The notes under the pieces were generated by a model, which was not told where the DNA came from, did no database searches, and worked only from the letters and a program-made list of their open reading frames with translations. 64,000 nt of DNA from Tubulanus polymorphus (lineage: Eukaryota; Nemertea; Palaeonemertea; Tubulaniformes; Tubulanidae). A program made the translations under genes and the position numbers. The first letter of the stretch is position 1, and every line of letters starts with the position of its first letter. The DNA lies in the NCBI RefSeq assembly GCF_964204645.1, contig NC_134030.1, positions 15,939,110 through 16,003,109 of the forward strand, given 5' to 3'. Shown here one piece after another: positions 54,300 through 64,000 of this stretch.

Positions 54300-55095
54300 T
54301 GGTCCTCACTTCGATTATCAATTCAAGTGTAAATAAAAAAATTTATTGCCGCAAGCCTTCGCATTCAGTCGCGGTCTTCAAACCGTAATTTTAACAATTA
54401 CCCATTTTCTTCATCGGTACACTTTACCGATCCACATGATATTTACTACTCTGAATATTATAAATATCATAGGCACTATTTAGCTGTAAAGATCAATAAT
54501 CAACATGTCTTTACGTCGTCGTTCCGCGGATCCGATGCAAGTTTTCCTCGCCATAAGAATCAAATCAAGTACAAATAAATTTATTACTCCCAGTGATTTG
54601 CCCGCGGGCTTCAAACAGTTAGTTTTACAATATTCTATTTTCCTTTACCAAATTAACCGGATATTTACTACGATAAATCATTTGAGTACCGGCAAGTCGT
54701 AGGCCTAAACTAAACAGGCCGAACAGATTCAGCAGGGAAAAGCTGTAGTGTCGACGAGGTATCAAAAATAAATGAATCTATTACTACAGTGATTTGGCCC
54801 CAGGCTTCAACCATGAATCAGTATTCTATTTTTCCTACAGTACATACCGAGCTTTTCCAAATCCACGGATATTTAGTAAATACCTGTATATGACATATTA
54901 TCATCCGTCGGAGAAAAGCTGTTGTGTCGACGAGGTATCAAAATAAAAGAATATATTACTTGATTCGGCCGTGAGCTTCATTGAATTTTTCCTACAGTAG
55001 ATACCGATCTTTACCAAATACACAAGATATTTGCTAAATACAAGTATATGACATACTCTCATCCGTAAGCTGGACTCACGCTTATATTCGGAGAA
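54300..55095. repeat. Diverged tandem repeat array, about four units
   Basis: Units of about 150-240 bp recur: a TTTATTRC...GTGATTTGSCC...GGCTTCAA theme, then TACCGATCTTTACCAAAT and GATATTTACTA/GCTAAAT, and between later units AAAGCTGTWGTGTCGACGAGG with ACATAYTATCATCCGT. Units have drifted and differ in length. Family unknown. Confidence 0.6.
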
Positions 55096-55655
55096 AGTGT
55101 TCGCCGCGGGGATAGGAGATCGTTCCTCGGGTCGCTTGAAATGTTTATTGAGTTGTACGTGATCTTCAGGTCTACCGGTACTGGGCTTTACTGTATCAAA
55201 TAAACACATGTAATTGTTGTGATAATTAACGGACTCATGGATTGAACTCCAATACAAAATTAGCAAAAAAAATCCGGCAACATTGCTGCAATGTACAAAA
55301 GATTTCTTTCTTCATAATCCGAAAATGAAATCGATTTTACGAATTGAATAACCCAGAGACCTATCCCTGTTGAGTAAGGTGTAGGAATACGATGTTTAGG
55401 AGGGTTGAAATTCAATAGGCCTAAGACCAATCCGTCCGGATGTTAGGCCTACGCATATACATAGGCCTGCGTAGGCTAGAAGCCTCTACTAGGTTAAAGC
55501 TAGGTTCACTATAAAGGAGGAATCAGATTTATTAAAATGCATGTATTAGTGATTAACTGGTTCTGACTTCCAATGATCAATCACAATTATTAACTATATT
55601 TTCTTGGCAAAAGTGAAGAATTAATTCATAATGACTTAAGTTACTGCGGATCCCC
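55096..55655. other. Unassigned DNA rich in AGGCCTA words
   Basis: No gene recognised. TAGGCCTA/AGGCCTAC words cluster at 55420-55490. Confidence 0.3.
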
Positions 55656-56170
55656 AGAAAGATCTTTTTTTTTGTTCAAAAAACCTTTCGCTCGAAATTT
55701 TTTTCGTCGAAGCAAAAAATTTTTTTGTTCAAAACAAAAATATTTCGTTCGATTGAACCAATTCGAAAAAATCATTAGGAAAAAGTTGTTTTAGTTGGAA
55801 CAAACTTTTCGTCCATACGAAATGTTTTTCGTTCGAACAATTGTTCGATCGAACAGAATCGTTTTCATTCTCTTGTCAGAATGTTAACTTTTCCGTTGGA
55901 ACAAGCAATAACATAGCTTTTTATTCGAACAATTTTTTTTGTCAGAACAAAGAAAAGTTTTCGTTCGAACAAAAAGCATATCGTTCCATCAAACGGAATT
56001 GTTTTTATTCAAACAAGATTTTCTTGTCGGAACATAAAGTTTTTTGTTCAAACAGATTTATTGTTTGATCGAAGCGTTTTTCGATCCAAAGAGCAAAATT
56101 CTGGTGGAACTAACTCTTTTCGTTACAATTAATGAGTAATCTTTATTCGAACAAAATAATATTCGAACAC
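55656..56170. repeat. GTTCGAACAA-rich degenerate repeat tract
   Basis: About twenty variants of TTCGAACAA, GTTCGATCGAAC, TTTTTCGTTCGAAC and TTGTTCAAAC are spread over 500 bp with T- and A-runs between. The motif is palindromic around TTCGAA. It ends about 40 bp before the Ty3/gypsy LTR. Confidence 0.7.
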
Positions 56171-56212
56171 AAAGGTATAATCTGAACGTGGGTTTTCTTT
56201 GTATCCAATATC

Positions 56213-56404
56213 TGTGATGGAATATGTCCATCAGTCGTTTTCTATGTTGTAACTGGAGGGTGCTGCCCTCTCTCTCGAAAATACAGAACAATAGGTGATT
56301 GTGTTAATATCTTTTGTCCGCCTTTTTACTGGTTTTTGGGCTCTCAGAGTCGATATTTGGAGGAAACTTCTACTGTGGAACAGGCAGAATAGGACCTCGT
56401 TACA
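56213..56404 (+). repeat. Ty3/gypsy 5' LTR
   Basis: Starts TGTGATGGAATATG (the same start recurs at 63957) and I place its end at CTCGTTACA, where a primer-binding-like TGGTGGCAGCG follows two bases later. About 192 bp is short for the family, and the 3' boundary is inferred. Confidence 0.75.
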
Positions 56405-56647
56405 TCTGGTGGCAGCGTAGTGGGATTTGATTGTGAAAAAACCAGTTGAAATTGAGTTGAAGCGGTGAACACGTTTTTCTCCGTTTAGTCTGTGTAAATT
56501 ACTGTTACTTTTTGTGTGTACTTAACGTATTTTTTTTACCTACTTCGTAATTCCTAGTACATATTTAGTATTTTTAAGTGCCTGTTTCCCCTACATTTAT
56601 TTGCGGTCCTGTATTTTCTGTGTCATTTATATAAAAGAATAGTAATT

Positions 56648-57766
56648 ATGTCGGATGTTGAGAATGATGTGTGTGAGCCCTTGGCCTTATCTAGGCCTAT
56701 GTCACCAACGGCCGGAGCTGCACATCATGACCTCCTGGTTAGTGGGGAGGGTAACCTCTCGTTAAAACCAAAACGTGGCCGTCCAACGAAGACAAAAGCC
56801 GAAAATTTGAAAACATCTGAGGATTCCATCCTCCAGCGACTGACTGAAGTGATGGAGAGGGTCGTGACGAGAGATGCACCCACCCCGAAAATGCACAATA
56901 TTCCGGCACCCAAGCCCTATACCATGGGACACAATTTCCGCGTTTGGCTCGAAAGGTTTGACGCGTTCGCTGACCTGGCCCAGATTAGTTCTCGCATCAA
57001 CGGGGGCGAACAGCGTAAATCACACCTGATGATGCGACTTGACCATGAGGCATACCAGGCTGTCTCGAACCTACGTCTCGACTCGAGCCTGTCGTATGAT
57101 GATTTCTGTCGGCGGCTATCATCCCGTTTCCAACAAACAAAGACTGTGGATGACTTTAAGATGTTGTTGAAAGGGAGGGACCAAAAGACAACTGAATCTG
57201 TGGAACGCTATGCCGACGAGTTAGCAGAGCTGGCAAGGAACGCATACCCTGGCATTGCCTTCGAGCTGCAGGATGAATTGGCCAAAGACCAATTCCTTAA
57301 AGGTAATAGCCTACCCGTCTCAGCGAAGCAGTCAATGTATGCGGCCCAGCCAAGTTCGTTGGCTGCAGCAGTCGCTCAAGCACGGACTCTGGAAACAGCG
57401 AGACGGTTGACTGAGGGCACGACTCATAAACAAAAAGTATCCGTTAACCAGACCCAGCTCGACTCGACTAGCTCAGCCATAACCAAACAACTCGACGAAT
57501 TGAAGTCGATGATGGGAACGCTGATGACTCGAGTAGGCCATTTGGAAGCAGTTGTCTCTGGTAATGGCAATCGTCGACAACCCGCCGATGACAAATGTTG
57601 GCGTTGCAGGGATGCAGACCACCCCAAAAACTTGTGCCCACAAGTTAAATGCTATAATTGCGGGGGGAGTGGTCACTATTCAAGTAACTGCCACCTACCT
57701 AAGGGAAACCAGGGAAACGAGAAGCGGGGTTTTCAGGGGGGCAGTGGAAACCCCATCAGGAAATAG
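56648..57766 (+). CDS. gag: Ty3/gypsy Gag
   Basis: 372 codons. A basic N-terminal stretch (KPKRGRPTKTK), then a capsid-like domain (FRVWLERFDAFADLAQI, YDDFCRRLSSRFQQTK, ESVERYADELAELARNAYP, ELQDELAKDQFLKG) and two zinc knuckles near the C-terminus (CWRCRDADHPKNLC and CYNCGGSGHYSSNC). It makes the particle and packages the RNA. The pol frame is -1 relative to gag and is open across the gag stop. Confidence 0.92.
   Translation: MSDVENDVCEPLALSRPMSPTAGAAHHDLLVSGEGNLSLKPKRGRPTKTKAENLKTSEDSILQRLTEVMERVVTRDAPTPKMHNIPAPKPYTMGHNFRVWLERFDAFADLAQISSRINGGEQRKSHLMMRLDHEAYQAVSNLRLDSSLSYDDFCRRLSSRFQQTKTVDDFKMLLKGRDQKTTESVERYADELAELARNAYPGIAFELQDELAKDQFLKGNSLPVSAKQSMYAAQPSSLAAAVAQARTLETARRLTEGTTHKQKVSVNQTQLDSTSSAITKQLDELKSMMGTLMTRVGHLEAVVSGNGNRRQPADDKCWRCRDADHPKNLCPQVKCYNCGGSGHYSSNCHLPKGNQGNEKRGFQGGSGNPIRK
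57736..57742 (+). promoter_or_regulatory. Candidate -1 frameshift site GGGGGGC
   Basis: Just before the gag stop the heptamer G GGG GGC is in the right phase (third base of CAG, then GGG GGC) for a -1 slip into the pol frame. From here to ATG 57817 the pol frame is open. No downstream pseudoknot was worked out. Confidence 0.35.
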
Positions 57767-57816
57767 TCCCCCCTGTACCGCTGTATATACCCCCCGCAAG
57801 ACGTAGGAAAAATCGG

Positions 57817-60800
57817 ATGAATACGGCAAATGGTCTAACGTGCGATGCAAGTAGAGATGCACCTATTGATGGTTACCATCATACTAGCCCCACCACCGTG
57901 AGACCATCAAACCATATTCAAATGATATCGAGACCATCAAACCATATTCAAACGACACCTCAAGATGGATATGTGGTTGCTGGCCCGGCATGTGATTCTA
58001 GTGGAGATACACCTACTGATGGTCTGCATCCTACTAGAACCATCACTGTTAGACCACCACAACATACCCAAAGTATAGAAGAAAATCGACGTGACCCTTC
58101 GGAGAACAGTGAGGCTCCCAGTCCGGCTACGGAAAACACTTGTCACAAGTTGCGCGACACCAAGGTTCAAACAACAGGGACAGAACCAGCCCAGACGAGC
58201 TTAGTTACAAACATCGGAACAGTGAGGCTCCACGCCTCGGGCCTTTTCTGTGATGCCGTAGTAAATGACCATTCGAAAGCGGTGGTACTCCTGGACACTG
58301 GTGCCTCCTGCACAATCATTAGAGGTTCGGTATGGGACTCTAGCAGCCCGACTGGTGAAGCCGCTGCACTGAGGCCAATCGAAGGAATCGTGACAACGGC
58401 TACCGGTCAGCCAATGGAGTTACGTGGATTAGCTGATGTATGTCTGAGAGTTGGAACTGAAGAATTTCATGTCCCCATGATCGTCAGTGAGGATTTGGCA
58501 CAAGACTGCTTGCTTGGAAGTGATTTCTTCGAGAAATATGGCTGCAACATAGATTACCGTAATAAAGTGCTCCGCTTCGGAAGCCTCAGCGAGGTGCCTG
58601 TCCGCCAGAGCCCCAAACGCGCGAGCGCTTGCAGGGTGTTCATCAGTAAGAGCCAAATCATTCCAGCTGGATCCGAGGTGGTGGTAAATGGATACATGAA
58701 ACGGAGTTATGCTCATAATAATTCGACCTCAGGGATGATCAGCAGCTGTGGACGGAATAATTTTTGCACTGGGAAAACACTGGTGGTACCGGAGGCAAAC
58801 CAGATACCGGTTCGGCTGGCTAACTTCTCGGATGAGGCTTGTAGAGTCGACAGGGGCCAGACTATTGGTCTATTCTGCCCCCTACAGTCAGTTGACATCA
58901 TGACTATCGACGACCATGCTCAAAACCCGTCAACTCCAAAAATCCAGCTGCAGGGTGGTGACAATACTGAATTCAAGGACCTCTTGAGAGAATTGAAAAT
59001 CGACCAGCTTGAAATCCCCACTGACATGAAAACACAGCTTGTTGACATCATACGGGAGCTAAAGTCAGTATTCTCGATGGGAGACTTTGACATTGGTCGA
59101 ACAGATTCGCTTGAATTCGAGATTGACACCGGTGACCACCCACCGATAAAACAACATCCCCGTCGGCTACCCCCCGGTAGGAGAGCTTTTGTTGAGGGGA
59201 CGACCAAGGAGCTTTTAGAACACGACTTGATCCGGCCATCCACCAGCCCGTGGTCAAGCCCAATAGTTCTAGCGAAAAAGGCCGATGGTTCCCTGCGTCT
59301 ATGCTGCGATTACCGCCGACTCAATGACGCAACAGTCAAAGACGCTCACCCATTAGGTCGAATAGACAGTACCCTAGAGGCTTTATCGGGCGCAACCTGG
59401 TTCTCGTCCCTCGATTTAACTAGCGGATACTGGCAGGTCCCAATAAAGGAATCAGACAAACATAAGACCGCATTCACGACTGAAAACCATCTATTTGAGT
59501 GGAATGTCATGCCGTTTGGAGTCTGTAATGCCCCGGCGTCATTCAGCAGACTGATGGCAATGGTACTGGATGATGTTGCATGGAAAACATGCCTTATCTA
59601 CCTGGATGATGTAGTGGTGTTTAGTCATGATCTACCAACCCATCTGACGCGATTACAAGAGGTATTTCGTTGCTTTCAGAAAGCCGGTCTCAAGCTAAAA
59701 CCGAGGAAGTGCTCGCTTTTCCAGCGGCGCCTCAAGTTTTTGGGGCATGTAGTAAGCGAGGCCGGTGTCGAAACCGACGGTGCCAAATGCGATAGAGTCA
59801 GGGATTGGCCGACCCCAACGTCAGTTACCGAACTGCGTAGTTTCCTTGGTCTTGTGACATATTACTCGCAATTCATCAAGGATTTCGCCGACTTGACAGC
59901 CCCGCTACACCGCCTTACGAGGAAAAATGAACCATTCGTCTGGAAATTCAAGCAACAACTAGCGTTTGACGGACTGAAAGAAAAGCTGACCAGCTCCCCT
60001 ATCCTGGCATTCCCAGATTTCTCGGAGGGTGCTGGAGAGTTCATTTTGGACTGTGACGCCTCTAACTGGGCTATCGGAGGGGTGCTGTCACAACTACAAC
60101 ACGATGGTTCTGAGAGAGTGATCGAGTACAGTAGCCGCACGCTGAAAGGTGGAGAGGAGAACTATTGTGCCACCAGGCGCGAAATGTTGGCCTTGGTTGA
60201 CATGATTGATCACTTCCGCCACCATTTACTAGGCAGGAAATTCAAAGTTCGCACAGACCACGCAGCACTCAAGTGGCTACAAACCTTCAAAAACCCTGAG
60301 GGCCAAGTGGCTCGGTGGCTTGAACGCCTGTCGGAATATGATTTCGTGATCGAACATCGAGCTGGAAGCAAACATTTGAACGCAGACGCCCTGTCTCGCA
60401 TCCCTAAGAGACAGAGGAAACATGGGGACTGCCCAACTTGTGGTGACACTGGTCCATCTATATACCAGGTGACTGCAAAACATCAGGGCGATTTGACAGC
60501 GCACTCCACTGGCTTGTCCAGGAACAAAATAATCGAGGCGCAAGTAAATGACCCTGAAATATCAGAAATTAGGGAGTTCTTGGCCGGAGATGGGGTCAAG
60601 GACAAGAAACGGCTGCAACGGTGTGGTAGAACAGCGAGGAGCCTCTATAGTCTGGTTGAGCGTCTAGAGCTTTTAGATGGCATTCTTGCGCTTAAACCAC
60701 TTCCGGGGGCTACCTCAACGAGACACCGAGTGGTACTACCCATTTCACTGACTGATGGAACCATAGGAGTCATACATCAGGGATTTGCCGGGAAACATCT

Positions 60801-62361
60801 CGGTACCAAAAAGACAGAGTGCAAAATTAGGGAAAGATTCTGGGTATTAGGCCTCTCAGCTAGGGTCAGGGATTTTGTTCGGGGCTGCAAAACTTGCCAA
60901 GAGTGCAAGTCCCCGTCCAAACTACCAAAAGCCCCAATGATGTCTACACCGGTAGGGCGACGCTTCCAGCGTGTACATATAGACATCGTGGGCCCATTAC
61001 CGAGAACCCGCCGCGGCAATGTCTACATTCTAGTGGCTCAAGATGCATTCACTAAGTGGCCCGAAGCATGGCCAATTCGCACGGAAAAGGCCTCCGTGGT
61101 GGCACGTGCCCTTGTGAACGAGTGGGTCACCCGTTACGGCTGCCCTGAATCCATCCACTCGGACAAAGGCACGAACTTCGAGTCGAAAGTTTTCATGGAG
61201 ATGTGTAGGATCTTGGCTATTGAAAAGACCAGAACCACTGCCTACCATCCTATGGGCAATGGGCAGGTGGAAAATTTCAATAAGTCCCTGAAGGCCATGC
61301 TGACTACAGCCGTCAATGAGTGTGGAACAAACTGGGACGAGGAACTACCAGCGTGTTTGATGGCATTTCGTTCAAGCGTCCAGCACTCCACTCTTGAAAC
61401 GCCGTTCTACTTGATGTACGCCGAGGAAATGTCACTACCAATCGACATCAGCGTAGGCTTGCCCGAGGACCACCAACCAAGGACTAAGTATGGCATGGAC
61501 CTCTCTGACCGCCTCACTAAGTCACACAACATTGTTCGTGATCGACTAGTGATGGCACAAAGGCGTCAGAAAATGGACTATGACCGTTTCGCAAAACGCG
61601 GGGGTTACAAGGTCGGGGATCGCGTGTGGCTGATGAGCCATTTCTTGAAGAAGGACGAGGCATCTAAGTTCCACCGGAAATGGAAAGGGCCTTACGTCGT
61701 GACCGAGAGACTATCGGAGGTGAATTACAGGGTTGTCCTGGAACCAGGCGCCGATCCGAGGGCGGTGAAGAGAAAGCGGGTTGTGCACTTCAATGATATG
61801 AAACCGTGCTTCCTGTCTAGTGAGACCGTGACCATAGGTCATAAAAAACCTAGACAGGAACCGGTTAAAATGACCGATCCCGAGGAGCAACCAACCCTCA
61901 ATGACGACGAGGGGGAGGAAGATGAAGACTGTGTCTGGACACGGTCACACCCCGAGACAACGGCAGTTATTCAAGAACCTCTTGTAACAAACCCTTCCCA
62001 AAACCATCGCGAGCCTCCTACTCAAAACCGCTCCAAGCCTGGGCCTTCGAACATTACAAACACTGAGGGGCACAGAAGACTCAGGCCCAGAGTAGGGATC
62101 AGGCGCCCTAGTCGGTTCGTAAACTCATGTACAGTCAATAACGATGATTCGCTAGCCAACCAAAATAGGGCCTCAGACCCTTTGGTGGATCCAAACACAC
62201 TTATAGGACCTCCAGTCGCCTCGGACAAGATTGAGCAGAACAACATTTTTGATATAGAACTGATCCAAAATTGCCAGAAATGTCGCGAAGTTCGGTCCCG
62301 GATTAACATGAGGAAAGGCTACTGGTTAGAAATGGGCCGGTACCTTAAATCAAAGGGTTAA
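57817..62361 (+). CDS. pol: Ty3/gypsy Pol polyprotein (PR-RT-RH-IN)
   Basis: 1514 codons from the first ATG, open further upstream in the -1 frame. Protease VVLLDTGASCTII near residue 158. RT from about residue 440 with LCCDYRRLND, SLDLTSGYWQV, MPFGVCNAPASF and catalytic YLDDVVVF near 594. RNase H with FILDCDASNWAIGGVL and the LNADALSRIP end. Integrase with an H-H-C-C finger (HQGFAGKHLG, CKTCQEC) near 990-1030, then D-D-E core HIDIVGPLPR, HSDKGTNF and NGQVENFNKSLK. A GPY-type module (WKGPYVVTE) near residue 1288. No chromodomain seen. The ~130-residue N-terminal linker is made of diverged repeats including RPSNHIQ twice. All catalytic residues are present. Confidence 0.95.
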   Translation: MNTANGLTCDASRDAPIDGYHHTSPTTVRPSNHIQMISRPSNHIQTTPQDGYVVAGPACDSSGDTPTDGLHPTRTITVRPPQHTQSIEENRRDPSENSEAPSPATENTCHKLRDTKVQTTGTEPAQTSLVTNIGTVRLHASGLFCDAVVNDHSKAVVLLDTGASCTIIRGSVWDSSSPTGEAAALRPIEGIVTTATGQPMELRGLADVCLRVGTEEFHVPMIVSEDLAQDCLLGSDFFEKYGCNIDYRNKVLRFGSLSEVPVRQSPKRASACRVFISKSQIIPAGSEVVVNGYMKRSYAHNNSTSGMISSCGRNNFCTGKTLVVPEANQIPVRLANFSDEACRVDRGQTIGLFCPLQSVDIMTIDDHAQNPSTPKIQLQGGDNTEFKDLLRELKIDQLEIPTDMKTQLVDIIRELKSVFSMGDFDIGRTDSLEFEIDTGDHPPIKQHPRRLPPGRRAFVEGTTKELLEHDLIRPSTSPWSSPIVLAKKADGSLRLCCDYRRLNDATVKDAHPLGRIDSTLEALSGATWFSSLDLTSGYWQVPIKESDKHKTAFTTENHLFEWNVMPFGVCNAPASFSRLMAMVLDDVAWKTCLIYLDDVVVFSHDLPTHLTRLQEVFRCFQKAGLKLKPRKCSLFQRRLKFLGHVVSEAGVETDGAKCDRVRDWPTPTSVTELRSFLGLVTYYSQFIKDFADLTAPLHRLTRKNEPFVWKFKQQLAFDGLKEKLTSSPILAFPDFSEGAGEFILDCDASNWAIGGVLSQLQHDGSERVIEYSSRTLKGGEENYCATRREMLALVDMIDHFRHHLLGRKFKVRTDHAALKWLQTFKNPEGQVARWLERLSEYDFVIEHRAGSKHLNADALSRIPKRQRKHGDCPTCGDTGPSIYQVTAKHQGDLTAHSTGLSRNKIIEAQVNDPEISEIREFLAGDGVKDKKRLQRCGRTARSLYSLVERLELLDGILALKPLPGATSTRHRVVLPISLTDGTIGVIHQGFAGKHLGTKKTECKIRERFWVLGLSARVRDFVRGCKTCQECKSPSKLPKAPMMSTPVGRRFQRVHIDIVGPLPRTRRGNVYILVAQDAFTKWPEAWPIRTEKASVVARALVNEWVTRYGCPESIHSDKGTNFESKVFMEMCRILAIEKTRTTAYHPMGNGQVENFNKSLKAMLTTAVNECGTNWDEELPACLMAFRSSVQHSTLETPFYLMYAEEMSLPIDISVGLPEDHQPRTKYGMDLSDRLTKSHNIVRDRLVMAQRRQKMDYDRFAKRGGYKVGDRVWLMSHFLKKDEASKFHRKWKGPYVVTERLSEVNYRVVLEPGADPRAVKRKRVVHFNDMKPCFLSSETVTIGHKKPRQEPVKMTDPEEQPTLNDDEGEEDEDCVWTRSHPETTAVIQEPLVTNPSQNHREPPTQNRSKPGPSNITNTEGHRRLRPRVGIRRPSRFVNSCTVNNDDSLANQNRASDPLVDPNTLIGPPVASDKIEQNNIFDIELIQNCQKCREVRSRINMRKGYWLEMGRYLKSKG

Positions 62362-62607
62362 ATCCTATATATATATTTAGTACCCTTGTATATAACCCTG
62401 CCTATATATTTACTTAGTTTTAGTAGACAGTTTATTATCATTTGTAACTGGTGGTGACTAGGATTCCAGACCCCTTGCACCTCCTGATGGTATGCTTGGG
62501 ACCACCCACCTTGCATGATTCGGGTGGTATCTGAATGAACGGAATCTCCGCCATTTAGTCTTGTCGTTGCAGCCAACTCATGTTTTGAACTATTTATCGT
62601 TTCTAGC

Positions 62608-63441
62608 ATGGACTGTATCGAGTTAGACCAGTTATCTAGCCTCCACGAGGCGACACAGACCCTTAAACGGCAGGTCTCGAAAGAAGTCTGTTCCACCCTT
62701 CACAGACAGGACAAGACCCTCAGCGAATTGAGAGCCAAGATGGGCAGACTTTATAACTCTGCCGTAGAACAGTCGTTTGTGGAAGATCCTGGTCGCATAG
62801 TAACCGGTGCGGTAGTAACCGGTCTCAAGACGACAAAGACCCGACGTTTTCGGCCGAAGATGAGCACAGCTGCATTTGAGTACATCAGCCAGGAACTAGT
62901 GAACGCCCTGGCCGAATGTGGTGGTGACTCCTCGTACATCTGGTCGAAACTTGGAGACTTGAAACAGAGGGCAGTTGAGGACTTACCAATCGTGTTGCTG
63001 GGAGACTCGATGTTTACGGGGCTAAAGGCCAGCGGCGGTTTGATTCCAATTTGCCACCCTGGTGAACGACTCGGTGATTTGTTGGAGTACCTCCCACATG
63101 TATCCTTTAGGGCAAGAGCGATTGTGGTCACGCATGGTATGAACCATGCCGGCGATTATGGCAGGACGACAGAGGAGTTGGCGGAAGTTTTGGCGCTACT
63201 CAAGGGCAAGCACCCTTCTGTTCCCCTTTTCCACCTACAGACCCCTGTCCCTCCTTGCTGGCGTGGTGACCACAATCGGGTAAACAACATCAACCGGGTT
63301 AACGTCTTCGCCCTCCGTGCCGGGTTCCAACAGGCCGACCATCCAGATATCCCGGATTCTGATTTTGTGGGGATCCACTACAAAAAGTCGGCCATGCACT
63401 ATGTCTGTCGGGAAATAATCCGTGTGGTAGATCGCGCCTGA
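62608..63441 (+). CDS. SGNH-hydrolase-like third ORF of the Ty3/gypsy element
   Basis: 277 codons in the position where some gypsy elements carry env. Residues 1-55 look helical and coiled. From about 126 an SGNH fold is suggested: LPIVLLGDSMFTG (GDS, Ser134), GERLGDL (block II Gly), AIVVTHGMNH (GxN, Asn179) and DFVGIHYKKSAMHYV (His257). The Asp usually three residues before the His is Val here, with Asp252 five before, so activity is uncertain. No signal peptide or membrane segment was seen, arguing against an envelope glycoprotein. Esterase-like domains are known in CR1-type LINE ORF1 proteins; in a gypsy element this is unusual to my knowledge. Confidence 0.65.
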   Translation: MDCIELDQLSSLHEATQTLKRQVSKEVCSTLHRQDKTLSELRAKMGRLYNSAVEQSFVEDPGRIVTGAVVTGLKTTKTRRFRPKMSTAAFEYISQELVNALAECGGDSSYIWSKLGDLKQRAVEDLPIVLLGDSMFTGLKASGGLIPICHPGERLGDLLEYLPHVSFRARAIVVTHGMNHAGDYGRTTEELAEVLALLKGKHPSVPLFHLQTPVPPCWRGDHNRVNNINRVNVFALRAGFQQADHPDIPDSDFVGIHYKKSAMHYVCREIIRVVDRA

Positions 63442-63956
63442 ATGTGTTTCCTTCGGTACCTAACGATGGTTCACCTGGAGTCGCTTATTCTTTGTAATGT
63501 TAGTGACAAAAAGCCATTCAGTCCAAATACTACCACACGTGACCCCCCAGATGTAGCACACCCCATTGCGAACAGTTTCTTTCCGTTTTCTTTTGATTGT
63601 ATTTTTCAGCTTCCCAGGACGAGGAACAGTGGCAGAGGGGCAAGCCAAGTGCAGTGTCCATTGGCCGTATCTACCTTTTGATGGTATAGATATTTTTGGT
63701 TAGACACTACGCTTAGGTGCGCCCCGAAAACAAACCACAAACCATTAGTGGAGATCGAAAGCTGCATGTATTATCATCACTGAGATGCAACCCTAATGCG
63801 AAACAACGACTACGCCATGTTAGATGTCTACTGTATCCAGAGCCGAGAAGTTTGGAGCTTAATATACTATAATAAGGACTATAATTTAATTTGTGTAGAT
63901 ATTTTGACTATATATTCCTGTTCAAATAGGAGTTTGAACAAGTTGAAGGGGGGTGG
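63442..63956 (+). other. Ty3/gypsy 3' untranslated region with polypurine tract
   Basis: No gene recognised. It ends in a purine tract (GTTGAAGGGGGGTGG) immediately before the 3' LTR, the expected plus-strand primer. Confidence 0.7.
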
Positions 63957-64000
63957 TGTGATGGAATATGTCCATCAGTCGTTTTCTATGTTGTAACTGG
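63957..64000 (+). repeat. Ty3/gypsy 3' LTR, first 44 bp
   Basis: TGTGATGGAATATGTCC onward, identical to 56213-56256, cut by the window end. Confidence 0.95.

Larger units (their letters stand above)
56213..64000 (+). mobile_element. Ty3/gypsy retroelement with a third ORF, runs off the window
   Basis: 5' LTR, gag, pol, a third ORF and the start of the 3' LTR are all present, with no lesion seen in the three ORFs. The first 44 bp of the 3' LTR are identical to the 5' LTR, consistent with a recent insertion. The target duplication cannot be checked because the right end is outside the window. Confidence 0.92.

Noticed and set aside
62608-63441. Envelope glycoprotein of an errantivirus-like gypsy
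   Set aside because: No signal peptide, fusion-peptide-like or membrane segment is visible; the SGNH motifs explain the sequence better.

Overview
The window is a eukaryotic, intron-containing, AT-rich stretch of mobile DNA, most likely from a marine invertebrate. The evidence for that is the mix of families (BEL/Pao, Ty3/gypsy, L1/Tx1-type LINE, CACTA-like, hAT, piggyBac-like and Polinton-like elements), the frequent AGGCCTA-type words, and no bacterial gene organisation. I could not place it more precisely; ambulacrarian or lophotrochozoan is only an impression. The only candidate host gene is a pair of spliced exons at 52948-53303.

The left 29 kb is a nested stack. A BEL/Pao retroelement (1-139 and 25294-29222) was split by a hAT transposon (140-25293; 8-bp target duplication with one mismatch). 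The hAT transposase gene was itself split by an 8.4-kb insertion (2983-11375) that carries a decayed intron-rich CACTA/EnSpm-type transposase, a 900-bp MITE with a CAG target duplication, and a LINE fragment abutting a TA microsatellite. The hAT was also hit upstream of its start by a 13.4-kb virus-like element, called element A here (11733-25128), with a perfect 6-bp duplication CACGTC.

Element A is the most interesting part. It is a Polinton/adintovirus-like element with protein-primed-type DNA polymerase B, a double-jelly-roll-type major capsid protein, a minor-capsid-like protein, the C-terminal half of a packaging ATPase, and about nine compact uncharacterised genes, several with membrane segments. 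Each terminal inverted repeat contains a 189-bp near-palindrome able to fold into a hairpin. Nearly every gene starts in a shared context (T-run, then TA-rich, then TAAATG), which resembles a virus-type late promoter. No integrase or protease was recognised, and the genes carry stops and frameshifts. Element B (39454-42494) is a 3.0-kb internally deleted relative with the same type of palindromic end. It keeps the small-gene block but lacks polymerase, MCP and ATPase, and has its own near-matching 6-bp duplication (CACGTG/CATGTG).

From 29 to 48 kb come mostly unannotated DNA with a hammerhead-ribozyme-like core, a complete young BEL/Pao element on the minus strand (31347-37798; 368-bp LTRs differing at two sites; GTTTT duplication), LINE relics, element B, and a broken L1/Tx1-type LINE (42501-47530). 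From 48 to 56 kb lie old dispersed repeats, a SINE-like inverted pair, a piggyBac-like MITE and the host exons. The right end is an apparently intact Ty3/gypsy element (56213 to beyond the window) with gag, a 1514-codon pol and an extra downstream ORF encoding an SGNH-hydrolase-like protein.
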